The notes beneath the pieces were generated by a model. That model was not told where the DNA came from, ran no database searches, and worked only from the letters and a program-made list of their open reading frames with translations. A DNA stretch of 64,000 nucleotides from Pelobates cultripes (Eukaryota; Chordata; Amphibia; Anura; Pelobatidae), in NCBI GenBank assembly GCA_933207985.1, contig OW240920.1, positions 125,837,184 to 125,901,183 on the forward strand. The letters run 5' to 3'. The position numbers were made by a program, and so were the translations under genes. Position 1 is the stretch's first letter; each line of letters opens with the position of its first letter. Below, piece by piece: positions 1-11,731 of this stretch.

Positions 1-149
1 AAACAGTGATATATGATGCAGCCTTGTCACAGATATTAACACACAATGACCAAGAGATTTGCACCTTTAATTTTCCCCTTTAACTCAATACATTTAGACA
101 TTTCCATAGCCTCTGTGGCATAGGGACTTTAAATAATTAGCACATTCAT

Positions 150-505
150 GCATTAGGGGTGATTATTTCTGATGACTTAAAGGTAGGCAGACAATGTAAT
201 AGAGCAGCAGGAAATGCTAGCAGAATGCTTAGTTGTATAGGGAGAGGTATTAGCAGTAGAAAGAGGCAAGTGCTCATGCCATTGTACAGAACACCAGTGA
301 GACCTCACTTGGAGTATTGTACGCAGTACTGGAGACCGTATCTCCAGAAGGATATTGATACTTTAGAGCGAGTTCAGAGAAGGGCTACTAAACTGGCTCA
401 TGGATTGCAGGATAAAAGTTACAAGGAAAGGTTAAAGGAAATTGGGCAGACTAGATGGGCCGAATGGTTCTTATCTGCTGTCACATTCTATGTTTCTATT
501 ATGTT
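150..505 (+). pseudogene. CR1-like LINE 3' fragment with an internal deletion
   Basis: A frame from 159 encodes the C-terminal part of a CR1-type reverse transcriptase polyprotein. It includes the segment around LYRTPVRPHLEYC and ERVQRRATKL that follows the polymerase domain in CR1/L2 LINEs. At about 440 the frame jumps straight into the family's non-coding 3' tail (GGGCAGACTAGATGGGCC, then ATTCTATGTTTCTAT). The related copy at 49188-49662 keeps about 120 more codons between these two points, so this copy has an internal deletion. The whole element is heavily 5'-truncated, as is normal for LINEs. The family call rests on the C-terminal sequence and the ATTCTATG-type tail. It is not functional. 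Confidence 0.75.
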
Positions 506-753
506 TACCAATATAAAGATATACAGCACTATGGAATCATGGCATAAGAGAGTACAAATGGAGGAACCATTGAAGGTGTGTCAGGGAAGTAGTGTGCATC
601 AATAGTGACATCATGCGCGTGTGATCCCAGTGTGGGTTTCCTCCTGGTTTAATGCAACAAGCCTTCAGGTGTTAGGAAAATACATCACATCCCAACACAT
701 ATAGCTTCTACTACTTAACAACACTTTCAGGGCACAATATCTGAGTTGGAGAT

Positions 754-1300
754 TGTAACGAAAGTAGCCTCGTCACTGGCTTTTAGATGAGCCTGTTTGC
801 CAGCCTCCTACCCTGTTACTATGGCCCTGTGATGAACTGAACCTCGCCATGGGTTCTTGGAGGGGCCTGCTGGCCAGTCTCTTGCCTCAGAACAATGGGC
901 CTTGCAATATACCTTGCCCAATGCACTTTAAAAGGCCGAGTGTGGCTCCCATTAAAGATAGATTTGTTTACCCCTTCATGAAGTCTTGGCTTGTGTTTGG
1001 GGGATTGGAGAACTATATTCACTCTGGGGATTGCTATATCACAAAACTCCCCTGAGTATAATCACTAGATCTTATAAGAGCTGCTCCTGCTATGCTCTCT
1101 CGACTAGGAGAGGTCTACCCACTGGATGCTGGATCCTGGTCTTAGATCCAGGGTGGGTGGAGGATGGCGAGATTCCCAACCAAGCTGTGGCGGTTTGTGG
1201 GAGTCTACGGTGTTTATGGTGCTCCACTTCTCAGGGTTCTTATTCTCTGTTTTTGCTGGATGCATTTTCTCAGGGTCTCCCTAAGTCTAAAGAGTATTAT
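754..1300 (+). mobile_element. LTR-like repeat (degenerate, same family as 58406-59403)
   Basis: The block starts with TGTAACGAAAGTAGCCTCGT. It aligns by eye, in opposite orientation, with 58406-59403 over several stretches: the CCAGCCTCCT..CCCTGT..CTATG part near the start, CTGGGGATTGCTAT around 1025, and CCAGGGTGGGTGGAGGATGG around 1150. A TG start and shared internal order fit a solo or fragmentary LTR. I could not find a clean 3' end or a target duplication. Open frames here have no recognisable product. Confidence 0.45.
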
Positions 1301-2525
1301 TGACATAAACCATGTGCTCACTGTGCCTAGAGGGGTATCAGCTACCCCCAGCTAACGGGGATCAAAAAATCCAGAAACAATTGTCTGGGGTTGCTGTGTC
1401 TTTCATGCTGAGCAAACGTACCGTCTACACTGCCTTTATGTCCCTTAAGATCTAGACTGACATTATGGGCAGGGTCAATCTGACATGTAAATAGTATAGG
1501 TTCTCTCTGTAGTGGCACAAGTTAGCAAACACTTTTTTGAGACCTGAGTGGGGACTAACTGAAGTGGAAGCTATTGAGGTTTCCCTAAGCTTTTATCCAT
1601 TCTCAGATCTCTCATATTCTCTGGGGTTTTTTTATGCAGAATTCAGTACTTCCCCCCTCTAGCAGATGTGCATCTGCAGGTCTACATACTGAGGAATGTA
1701 ATGGTCATATGGGTGCACAGGAGAGTCGTCTTCTTATTGTCTGCATATCCTTCATTCAATATTTTACAACTCACCACAGTGAACTTTTTTACCATCAGCC
1801 TTAGCTAATCGCGTTCTCTCTGGATCCAATGTTCTCTGCTCCTGTCTTTGGCTTCCCCCAGACACCATCTTCATCTTGATGTCTCCAGGATTAGACTTTT
1901 CTAGGTAAAATGCATTGCTCTAAGGGAAATCTCTCAACGCTGGACTGTGTGCTTACAAATGAGCTGCGTTTACAGGTGTCTGAAACTTTTGCAATCAGTG
2001 CCGCTCATTGAAAATGTAATAGCAGTTTGTCATGTATCATTATTTTATTCTCGCTATAAGACAATCATTTGGTCATTTTTAGACATATGCTGAAAATGTT
2101 CTGAAAACATTTGGGAAACATTTGAGACAGATTAAGCAGAGCTTTGGATCAATTCCAAGATGCTTCGATTCAGTGCTATTCATTTTAGAGTTTCGCTGGG
2201 GGTATTCAAATTAAAAAGAAAATATTCATTCACAATACATTACATACTAGGTAATTGATTACAATATATAGCTACTATGCATATATCCCAACAGATAAAC
2301 TGTAACAGAAACAAAGTATTGATGGCAAATTTCGATGGTAAGACATAGATAACATCGAAGGAGATTAACATCTGTTGATATAATGGAATCTTTGCAGAGA
2401 AGTGGGAACATGTACATTGCATCTGGATTCAGTTTGTTGGTCCCACTCAATGTAAAAATAAGCTTATATTATCTTGATTTAATAGAGTTTTCACAGCTTT
2501 TAGGGCTCACATTACAGGAGACTTG
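1301..2525. other. unassigned AT-rich sequence
   Basis: Nothing recognisable was seen. Two overlapping minus-strand frames of about 60 codons (2240-2450) are too short and composition-driven to call. Confidence 0.5.
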
Positions 2526-3270
2526 TGGCACCATAACCACCACAGTTCACTGTTGTGGACAGTAGTGTATTTTAGTTTTGTGCTGCCTTAGGCACAACTA
2601 AACTCAGGCACCACCCTTAATCTAAATTTTCCACACCCCTTCCTGCCAGAGTCACACCTCTTCCTGTTTAAGACACGCACCCTTTATGATACATACACTG
2701 ACACACACTCACTGACAGACACACAGTCAATATACAGCTTAAGGAACAGTGCACTCATAAAAAAATGAATGTCTTATTCTATAAGGTTACTTAAAATCAA
2801 CTATCTCATCAAACAAATATGGGGATTCCGTTCCACCATATGGCCATATTGTGTTAGGCCCACCACTACATCACGTACCCCGATATCAGTGGGTCCTACA
2901 CTAATTTCAATGTGGGAGACAAATCAAATAGTGTACTAAATAAGCGTATTTAAATAATCTGTTGTAAGAGCACCGGGTCACCTGATGGGTATTATTTATT
3001 TTTTCCTGAAAAGGGGCCAGGTCGCGCATCATGGCCTTGTAAGAGCCAACCGGGTTCCTGCTGTATCTGCCGGTTAAGAGGCAGGGATAAACAGACGATC
3101 ACTTCCTCACAGCTTAGCACCGAGTGCCGTAAGAGAGGGAGAAAGAGATAGCACAGACAGGCATCATGGGGTGAAAGGAGCAACAGAGCATCAGCAGGAC
3201 CGCAAGCAACCACCCACCTAGACACAAGGTAAGCTAACAGGAGGGTGGCTGCAAATATATAAAAAAAAAA

Positions 3271-3560
3271 ATGACATTAATATGTTTATGTATGTATGTG
3301 TGTGTGTGCATATGTGTGTCAAGGTGTGTATATGTCAGTGTGTGCATGTGTCAGTATGTGTGTGCATCTGTGCGTCAGGGTGTGTATTTGTGTGTCACTG
3401 TGTGCATGTGTCAGTGTGTGCATATGTCAAGGTGTGTGCATGTGTCAGTGTGTGCATATGTCAAGGTGTGTATATCCCTGTGTCAGTGTGTGTGAAATGT
3501 GTCAGTGTGTGTGAAATGTGTGTATCCGTGTGTTAATGTTTATGTATATCTGTGTGAGTA
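3271..3560. repeat. GT-rich simple repeat
   Basis: Degenerate (TGTG)n with TGTGTCAGTGTGTGCATATG-like units. It produces Cys/Val-rich open frames in several frames that are not proteins. Confidence 0.85.
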
Positions 3561-4029
3561 TGTATGTATGTATGCGGCAGTGTACAAACACTAACACAAC
3601 ATGCAAACACACTCCTGTAATCTAACATAAATGTTACATACAAGCACACCCCTGCATTCAAACTCCAAAATTATATACAAACACACCCCTTCAATCAAAC
3701 AAAAACGCTACACACAAAAGGACACCTACATTTAAAAGCCAACACAATATACAAACATACCTCTACATTCAAAAGCATACACTACATACAAGTACACCAA
3801 TGGTAAAAGTACATACAAATACACTCCTACATGCATACATATTCAAAAACATGCTGGATTTTAAACGCGCAAACACTGTTTACAAATACAACCTTGCAAG
3901 GATGGGCAAAAAGTAGATTTCCACCTGATATACCATTGGTGGAGTTGTACAACAGATGCAGATCTACCTATTGGCCACTCTTGCACTAGAGGGGGGCCTA
4001 AAAAACGTTCACTACACTAGTACAGCCAC

Positions 4030-4480
4030 AGACATACATTGTTTAGCCAACAAATACATTGTTTAACCAACAACATTCACGGACAGACATACACTGACAC
4101 ACCTATTCACTGACATACACACACTGATATACACACACCCCTCACTGAATTGACACACTTTTGACAGATACACACATTCACTGACAGTCACACACACTCA
4201 CTTATTTAACACACATTAAAATACACACTCACAGACACACACATGCTCACTGATTGACACATTCTGACAGAAACACACACATTCATTCACTTACAGATAC
4301 ATACGCACTCACAGACACGCGCTCACTCACAGACACACACATTCACTAACAGACACGCATGCACTCACTGACAAACACATACACATTCACTGACAGACAC
4401 ACTCCTTGACACATACATTCACTGACAGACACACAGTCACCGACAGACACAATGATACTCACACTCTCACACACATTTTC
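4030..4480. repeat. CA-rich simple repeat with ACTGACAGACACACA units
   Basis: Degenerate array of CACTGACAGACACACA-type units. The same unit type recurs at 42800-43370 and 57775-57955 inside other hAT-like elements. Confidence 0.85.
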
Positions 4481-5018
4481 TCCTATATTCACCCATTGTT
4501 ATTTTTAAATTTTTTTGTACAGCCTCTGTACATTTGCAAAAACTGGAGTGGATTCTTTACCTGGAATCCATTGAGTTTCCTGTCCCTCAGGTCGAGTATG
4601 GATCTTGTCCCTGGCGTCCAGTGTGGATCCTGTCCCTGGGGACTAGAGGGGGATTGCAATGATCTTATTGGACTGCTCCCTTGCACACTGTTTAGGGATG
4701 GCTGTTGCTAGAGTAATGTCATATTCCGGCTCCCAGCATCAAAGTAGGGTGTACGAGGGAGTAGAGTAAGAAAAGCACAGAGATTAGTGCTTCAGAGCCG
4801 CCTGTCTTTGTTTTGGGGCCCTAAGGTGGCCAGCTAGCAAGCTCTTGGGCCCCCTGTGACTTGAGGCTAACGAGGTATTTGCTAAAGTTTCCGGAGCGTT
4901 TGGGCTGGCATTTTTTGCTGCCCCCCGGAAAGTGCCACCCAACGCAAATGCCTTGTTACCTTCGCAGTAAATACAGCGCTGGTTGTGGTTATGGTGCCTG
5001 AACTCCCCCCCCCTTTAA

Positions 5019-7631
5019 GGTTTTACATAATATAGATGTTTAAAGTTATATCGTAACTAGACTTTAGACACTACTTCAATTGGAAATTGCAGACTAGTCT
5101 CTACACTTTTTTATAAAGTTGCTCCCTAGATATTTGCTCAACCTCTAGTTTGGTCATTTGATATCTCTAATTACCTTTATAGTACGAGTGGCATATGTAG
5201 TGTGTTTTGAGTAATTATTTTAATGTTTTCTCAGTAGACCCATTTCTCAAATACACACAAACAGCCTTTAAAAGAACAACTGCTTATTGTCTGGTCTGTA
5301 AACATTCCTCGGAAATTAAAGAATAAGCATATCACATTAGAAAACATCTCTGGATTAATTGTATTAAGGCCACCTTGGTTTCTTGGCCACCATGTAGTAC
5401 TCATACACAGCATCTGAAAGAAGAGATTATAGAACGTTATTATAACTTTCTCGAAAAACCAAAATAGGAGACAAATAGGGTTTTTCATTTGCTGGGCTTC
5501 CAACTCATGACTTTTGATTTATAAGCGTTGTATTCCAGATTACATCTTCTGGATAGGTCCAAATTGCCGGGGATGGTGGAGTCTTTAATTTTCTGCCTGG
5601 GGGCTTGCACTCTGGTTGGCCTCTCACCCAGTTTGAATTTGCCTGTATCCGTCATAACACAGAGCTTTTACGCGTGCAATAATTTTATTCACAAATTCTT
5701 CCAAACTCTAATGTTTTTATTTAACATTCATTTTCTGAGTCGTGTTTCAATGACAGCCATATATTTTTAAAGAAAAAATGTCTAAAACATGCGTTCTTTA
5801 AAATATACAATATAATGTACAATTTTGGCTTTGTTTTGTTTATGTATGAGGGCTGGATACTAAATACTAAATCCTATTTAGGAGTAACTAATTTGTAGGA
5901 TTTACCTTTAAGCTAAAAACCAGTCCGTCTCTTCGCATTAAACTCACCTAAGAGGTTTGTTTTGATTTTCACAGATGAGCTTAGACTTTGAAAGCCATTG
6001 CATTACTAATAAACACTGTGTTATTTAAAATTGTATTTGTTTGTTTAGAATAAAGCAGATAGCTTTTTTTTTTACACTACTAAAGTGCACTCACTAATAG
6101 TGGAGTGTGGTCTACTCTTAAAATTCTGCTTTCATATTGTCTGTAGAATAGACTATCAAAGTTCTTTATCAAGTCAACCATTCCACTCTTGATGGCTGCT
6201 CTTTCTCGAGTGGTGCAATAAGTGGAAGAGGTTGTAGATCTGTAGTACACACCTTCAGGACAGTCTGAAACCGTATCAGTATCGTTACTCATGCCTTTGG
6301 TCAAGGCCCTGTACTGGACTGCTGTTCTAATAACAGCTATAACAAATAAAAGACTCTGCCATCAGGCCAAAAAAAAACCTTGATTTTATTAAGAAAATAA
6401 AAATGATCTTGACACTCAAGCCCAATGACGGAAAGATAAAAAACAAAAATTACAGTTTTTCAACTGGCATTTTTGTGACCCTGCTTTTCTTGAGTTGCCC
6501 ACTCCAATGACTTCAAGAACCATAACTGAAATGGACATGCCTTGTTTAAATCTTGGCTCTAAAACCCATAATATGGATGTAGATCAAATTATTTGACTCC
6601 GTAACCATCCTTGACAGAAATAAATTGGCCTAAAATATCTTCAGAGCAAAATGGTGAAAACACTCCTTTCTTTTCGACATAAACAACAGAGCAAGGAAGC
6701 AAGGGGAGTACCTCAATAGCATTGGTATTAAGATCTATCACTTCATAGCCAAAAGTATTCAAGAGAAAGAACAAGATGTTTAACAAAGAGGAAATAACTT
6801 GTGGTTAGCCAACACCCTGAGATCAGCGACCAAGAAACTAGAAAGATCTTAGAAAATCATTCTCTACATCGACTCCATATTAAAGAAGCAGAGCAGCAAT
6901 ACATAATATACTGCGAAGAACATATTAAGATAACACAAAAAAAAACCAACATTCTGCATTCCATATTCTATCTCTGAACTAAATCTTGGTGGCCCATCTT
7001 CAAAAACAGCAAATGTAGACACGTAATGAGGACATACAATGTAAGGGACCAGATATTGGAGAAAGAAATTGGTTAACAGAAATGTGAAACCATAGCAAAT
7101 CAGGGTGTGTAAACAATAGAATATGAATCTTATTGAATAGAATTCATATTTCCTTTTATTGTCCCTGAAGCAAAGCTATAATGGAACTGCATGGAATCAG
7201 AAACAGACCTCCACAATCTGTGGGGTGAAAGCAAATATAGATGCAGTAGAGGCTGCGGAAAAGTTTGAGAAGTGGAAAAATCTGCAGAATGTGTGCCGTT
7301 GTGTCAATACAAAACATCCAAAGGACAATTGCATAGGATGAGCTTATAGGATGCATGTTTACTATACACACTTTACATAAAATGTTACTTCAGAATTTAA
7401 ATGTAAGCAGCCCCCATCCCCCCCGGTTCCTACGCCCATGTGTGAGCTGGATACTTACTTTATTCAAATTGAAGCTTATTGAATTCTGCTGAAACAGACA
7501 TCTGTTAATTTTAACTATTAACAATGATGAAAGCTTTTCCTTAAAACCCATAAGAAACAGATATTTTAAAGGGTCAATTTAGGTGATGTCAATTCATCTC
7601 TAATAGACTAAGCTAGGTACGTACAATGAAG
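5019..7631. other. unassigned sequence, no gene recognised
   Basis: This is AT-rich DNA. Open frames at 5231-5503 (minus, 90 codons) and 6080-6304 (minus, 74 codons) have no recognisable domain and no supporting splice or codon signal. Apart from a short dispersed repeat near 5935 I see no structure. An old transposon remnant or a host exon cannot be excluded without a database search. Confidence 0.4.
5935..6035 (+). repeat. dispersed repeat, copy 1 (pair with 17455-17555)
   Basis: About 95 bp resemble 17455-17555 in the same orientation. Shared blocks are CTCACCTAAGAG, CAGATGAGCT and TGTTATTTAAA in the same order, at roughly 75% identity by eye. The family is unknown. Confidence 0.5.
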
Positions 7632-7913
7632 TTAAAGGGCTACTTCAACTCTATTGGGCATTATTCTTTACCCTCACCCACCTAAAAATGCAAAAAAAAG
7701 AAAGGAATAAAAAAATAGGAAAGAGAATGCACACCAGAAATCACAAGTAATAACTAACCTGGTTTAATAAACCAATACTAGGTTCAAGCAAAAAATAACA
7801 GTAGTACATAAAGTGACTCAAAAACAGGCACAAAGCATAGATAATAAACAATAATAGTTTACCAAAATTCTCACAAGCCTAATAGGGCAGAAACAGGAAT
7901 CAAAAATAACCCC

Positions 7914-7952
7914 CCAACGTTTCGGCACCTCCTGTTTGCCTTTATCAAGGAC
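7914..7952 (-). other. hammerhead-ribozyme-like motif (degenerate)
   Basis: On the minus strand the order is CTTGATAAAGGC, a 9-nt loop, then GCCGAAACGTT. This resembles the CUGANGA - stem II - GAAAC core of hammerhead ribozymes carried by Penelope-like elements, with two deviations in the first box. Cleavage competence is not expected. Confidence 0.3.
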
Positions 7953-8170
7953 GAAAGGCGCCGAAATTTTGGGGGGTTATTTTTGATTCCTGTTTCTGCC
8001 CTATTAGGCTTGTGAGAATTTTGGTAAACTATTATTGTTTATTATCTATGCTTGTGTGCAGGTAGTGGTTATTGTGTGGTGCGATTCCATTACAATCATA
8101 AACCCGTTTCCCCGTCCTCCCCCCAATTAAAGCCAAGAGACATAAGTGTGGTATAAAAACAGGCCACAGC

Positions 8171-8176
8171 TTTATT
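8171..8176 (-). promoter_or_regulatory. polyadenylation signal AATAAA
   Basis: AATAAA followed by GCTGTGG on the minus strand, downstream of the hydrolase remnant. The same 13-mer occurs in both B repeats of the + strand Ngaro element. Confidence 0.55.
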
Positions 8177-8492
8177 TATAAATAACAAGCATAAATATAT
8201 AAACCAATAATTTTACTTGAAACTCGTCCTTGCCAACCGAACCATAACAACTCTCGAGTACCCCCTTCCAGGGTACCTGCCCTCCCCCCTCGTCCAAGAT
8301 AACTGGCCTTCACCTTGGCCTTCCAATTCCCCATGCCAACCCCTGGCACGGGGGGCACGCCCAATTACCAAAACCTCTCCGAGGTTAGGGGAGGGACCAG
8401 ACCCAGCATTCCTTCTTCCAGTGTACTCGGTTTTCCAACTGGTTCATCAAGGACCATACCCACCACTAGCACCTGCTGCATTTAAGCCTAAA

Positions 8493-9075
8493 TCAGTGGG
8501 CGCGACTCCCAACCAACGCCATGGCCTGCTCTAACGCATCCTGCAGCACTATATTAAATAAATCTAAACCCACATCCGTTAGATGAACTCCGTCCGGGCG
8601 AAAATAGATCGCCGCTTCCCTTTCGAATATTCGGTGTCGCACCGTGACACCCCCGACCCAAGTACAAATTTGGACACCCTCTTGTTGATCTTTACCCTGC
8701 AGCGCTCAATCGCCCCCTGATCACGCGCGCGGCGCCATTAGTTCCTAGACACTATTCCTGACCAAACTAAGCAAAGCTGCGGGAACAGGACTAGCAAGCA
8801 CGCCAAATCCTGTCTAATCAGCTCTCCAAGCCCCCACGCAGGCAGTGCCCCAAGATCATTTCCCCCAGATGTATCACCAATACATCAGGGGCCCCCAAGA
8901 ATGTAGCCAACTGTACCACCTCCGGCAAGAGCTGGCCCCAGCGCATGCCCCGAAAACCGAACCATCGGACCTCAGCCAGCTCCCGGGGCATTCCAAGCCT
9001 CGTCCCACCCGGGCGTACCACCTGCCCGCAGGTGGGCCCAGTAGATGTATGAATGCCCAATGCAATCTTTGGTCA
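8493..9075 (-). pseudogene. SGNH hydrolase module of the minus-strand Ngaro
   Basis: The minus strand reads GHSYIYWA near 9050 (block I, catalytic Ser), PDVLVIHLG near 8870, and DGVHLTDVGLDLFN near 8590 (block V, Asp and His), ending with a stop at 8493-8495. Block III, expected as GGND, is split by a one-base deletion in the G-run: the current frame reads LGEMILG, while the neighbouring frame gives GGNDLG. Order and spacing follow the module at 28114-28743. The family is known as esterase/lipase-like SGNH (GDSL) hydrolases, and in Ngaro elements the substrate is not established. It is directly downstream of recombinase remnants. It is broken by frameshifts and not expected to make protein. 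Confidence 0.7.
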
Positions 9076-9166
9076 CATCCGGCACCCGAGTTAGGTTGAA
9101 CCAAAAACTAAGACCGGATAGCTTCCCTGACACAGTAGTCGGGGAACACCCACAAGCCTCCCAGAA

Positions 9167-10291
9167 TCAAAGCAAATGTAACAAACCCTGGACCCATTCC
9201 GCAGAGGAAGCATATCCCCCGTGATCCTGTTCCAGAGCGACCCAATACCCCCAAGCCTTACCATACCGGACCCATGTCGCCTCAGACACCGAGGACCGTA
9301 TCCATTCCCTTATCCGCTCAGGCCAAGGGACCACAATTCTCTGGGACAGGAGAGGCCTTCCATATCTGCTCCCGGAGCGGCTGCCGGAAACACCTGCCAT
9401 TGAAAACGAGAGAGCGTCAGCCGTGGTATTCATGACACCAGGAATATGCACAGCGCGGCAGGTCACGTTCAGAGACAAGCATCGCAAAACAAGTCGCCGC
9501 AAGAGCCTGACCACCGGAGGGGAAGAGGCCGTTAAGTTATTAATGGCCTGAACTACGCCCAGGTTATCACAGTGAAAAACGACGCGCCTGTCTTTGAGTT
9601 CCGTCCCCCATAGGTGAACCGCCACCAAGATGGGGAAGAGCTCCAAGAACGCCATGTTCTTGGTAAGGCCTGAGTCGACCCAAGACACAGGCCAAGGTTC
9701 CGCGCACCACTGAGACCCCAGAATAGCCCCAAAACCCGAGGAACCCGCAGCGTCTGTAAACAAGTGAAGTGCTGCATTCGAAACCTCTGGCTGTTGCCAA
9801 TAGGACCTCCCATTGTAACCATCTAGAAAAACAGCCCAGACTGCCAGATCCTCTCTAAGCGCCTTGGTCAAGCGGATGAAATGGAAGGGTTTTGAGATTC
9901 CAGCCGTGGCGGCCGCCAGGCGCCTGCTGAACACTCTGCCCATAGGCATGATCCGACAGGCAAAGTTCAGCTTGCCTAGGAGGGATTGAAGCCGTCGTAG
10001 AGTGATCTTTCCCAAGGAGCCCGCCTCCCGCACTGCCCCCCGTAAATCTACGAATTTGTCCGCCGGGAGCAGACATTCCCCGATAACTGAATCAATTTCA
10101 ATCCCCAGAAAACACAGGCACGTGGAAGGGCCAACTGTTTTGTCGGGCGCCAGTGGCACACCAAACCCACAGGCCACGTCCGCTACCGATTGCAAAATGT
10201 GTGCGCATATCGAGGAATGTGCAGGACCAACACACAGAAAGTTGTCTAGGAACTGAAGGAGGGAGTTGTGACCAGACTCCGTTCTCACCAC
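9167..10291 (-). pseudogene. RT C-terminal half + RNase H + start of tyrosine recombinase (Ngaro)
   Basis: One open frame of 374 codons. It begins inside the RT palm: the catalytic YLDD box is altered to FLDN (FLDNFLCVG), removing one of the two essential aspartates. The RT connection region (CFLGIEIDSV, LQSLLGKLNFACR) follows. The RNase H domain retains its four acidic positions: TDAAG, LELFP, CDNLGVV and TADALS. The last 60 codons (ATWVRYGKAWGYWVALEQ) match the N-terminal core-binding part of the recombinase at 27282-28175, so RT/RNase H and recombinase are fused in frame by deletion or frameshift. The upstream RT fingers and first palm aspartate are deleted. It is in the same order as the + strand element but only moderately similar. 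Despite the long frame it cannot encode a working polymerase. Confidence 0.85.
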
Positions 10292-10316
10292 CCATTCAAG
10301 AAAGGAGCTAAAACAT

Positions 10317-11731
10317 TCAAAATAAAAGCAAGATGCGCAGCGGGAGCGACCCCTGACCCAGAGATCGCAGTAGCGTCACCTGGAGATCCTTTGGGGGGCT
10401 CAAGTTCCGCCACCGGAGAAACTGAATCCATGGGGCCACTGGGCCCTGCAGGGGCAGCTGAGGGCGATGACACAACCCCCGAACGTTTGACCCCCCGGCA
10501 GCTGCCCAACCCGACCGCAGTTGATCGTCTAGGGCCAAAGGGGTCTGAACCCCAGGGCGAGGTCCCTTCTCCAGAGATTGTAAAAATTGTTTCATGGTTT
10601 GTAGTAAAGCATCCCATTCAGGTAAGACCCCTGTGCCAAGACCCCCTAAAGCACACCCAGGTAAACCAGCATACTCACCAGCAGAAATGGAATGTGAAGG
10701 CAGCTGCGGCCCCATAACCTGGCCACCAGGTTGCAGCGGTCCCTCAGGAGCTGTAACCGCAGGAGGGACTGCACCAGTGACAGCGTCAAAAAACTGCACC
10801 GTGAGGCGACCAGGGTCCATCTGTGAAGAGAGTACAGGTGAAAAGGAACCCTACCCTCCCACCCCCCGCCGTGAAAGCGCCTGGAGAGGCGGATGGGAAA
10901 CCAGCAGGCGTAGGGCCAGGAGGGGTAGAATGGGACCCATCAGCGAGAGTGCCTGGAGAGGGAAGTGCCAGTCTGGGATGATGGGGAGGGAGGGCAGGGA
11001 AGCCATGGTGGGCCCCCACCATGAGAGGGCCAGCTGATGGGGCAGACAGAGTGCCAGGGGCAGGTCCAGTAGAACCAGAAAGGGCCCCAGCCACGAGGGG
11101 GCCAGGTGAGGAGGAGGGGAGGAGGGAAGGGACAGGCACAGTGGAAAGGGGGGGAGTACCATCCACTAAGGGACCAACTGCAGGTGGAGGGGCAGTAGAA
11201 ATCGTGACAGGTGCAGGCCCAGGGGAGGCAGAGAGGGAAGGTAGAGCAGGAGGGGGGCTGCTATGGGGGTTAGGCTATCCAGACTCCCTACCACGGCCCC
11301 CCCCCTGGAAAAAACCCTGCCGACCTGCGGCCTACTCACCCGACCAGAAGAATGGGTTAACAACCCACGGACCGCCGGAGCCCCTGCCCGCGCTGATCGG
11401 GTAGTTGGTGCCCTCCTGTCCAATGGTCTCGTGGCCGCCCTCCGCAGAGCCCGCGAGACCAGAGGGGATGAAGTGTTGGAGGCAGCGTGGCCCACATCCT
11501 GGCATGCAGACTGGCCACAGGGCTCCTGCTCCTGCCCCTCACCCGACCCTCCCGCGAGGGGCTATACCGGGTGGGGGGGCGTGCACGACGTCGCTGAGCG
11601 CTGTGGCTGGTGTAAGAGGGAGCAGCCACCCCAGCAGCACCCTGCAGCCGCGTCAGCTGGGACTGCAGGTGCCGGCCACCATCTTGAAGGGCCTCAGCCC
11701 GGAGGGCAGACAATATGGACTCAATATCCAT
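10317..11731 (-). pseudogene. Gag remnant of the minus-strand Ngaro
   Basis: The frame starting at the ATG at 11731 opens with a short helical stretch (MDIESILSALRAEALQDG) followed by an Arg/Ser-rich tract (RGRSRSPV). A similar layout precedes the zinc-finger part in the + strand element. Frames then shift: a second segment from 10820 (MDPGRLTVQFFDAV..) runs to 10317 and abuts the RT remnant. No CCCH or knuckle zinc finger is present, so the C-terminal part of Gag was lost in the same deletion that removed the RT N-terminus. High GC makes long frames common here, so segment limits are approximate. Confidence 0.55.

Larger units (their letters stand above)
2560..4981. mobile_element. hAT-like non-autonomous element with internal CA/GT arrays
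   Basis: The element begins CAGTAGTGTATTTTAG and ends, read inward on the other strand, CAGCGCTGTATTTACTG, so it has short imperfect terminal inverted repeats. It is flanked by GTTGTGGA (2552-2559) and GTTGTGGT (4982-4989), a 7-of-8 match typical of hAT 8-bp target duplications. No transposase is encoded. Most of the interior is simple sequence: GT-rich at 3271-3560, CA-rich from about 3590 to 4480. A GC-richer block near 4560-4800 resembles the corresponding part of the element starting at 57562. The superfamily call is from terminus and duplication length only. Confidence 0.6.
2526..5018. repeat. short foldback MITE split by a hAT-like insertion
   Basis: The left flank (2528-2559, GGCACCATAACCACCACAG..) and right flank (4982-5003, GTTGTGGTTATGGTGCC) are inverted complements. 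The right side runs into CTTTAAGG, the complement of a T2-like MITE end. Removing 2560-4981 leaves one small palindromic repeat related to the other AGGNNCACTATAG MITEs of the window. The outer ends are degenerate. Confidence 0.5.

Noticed and set aside
5231..5503. 90-codon minus-strand frame as an exon
   Set aside because: No family resemblance and AT-rich low-complexity residues; insufficient support.
8052..8490. Split direct repeats (B1/A2/B2) in the minus-strand Ngaro
   Set aside because: I compared 8052-8490 with itself and with 11820-11966 and saw no duplicated segment.
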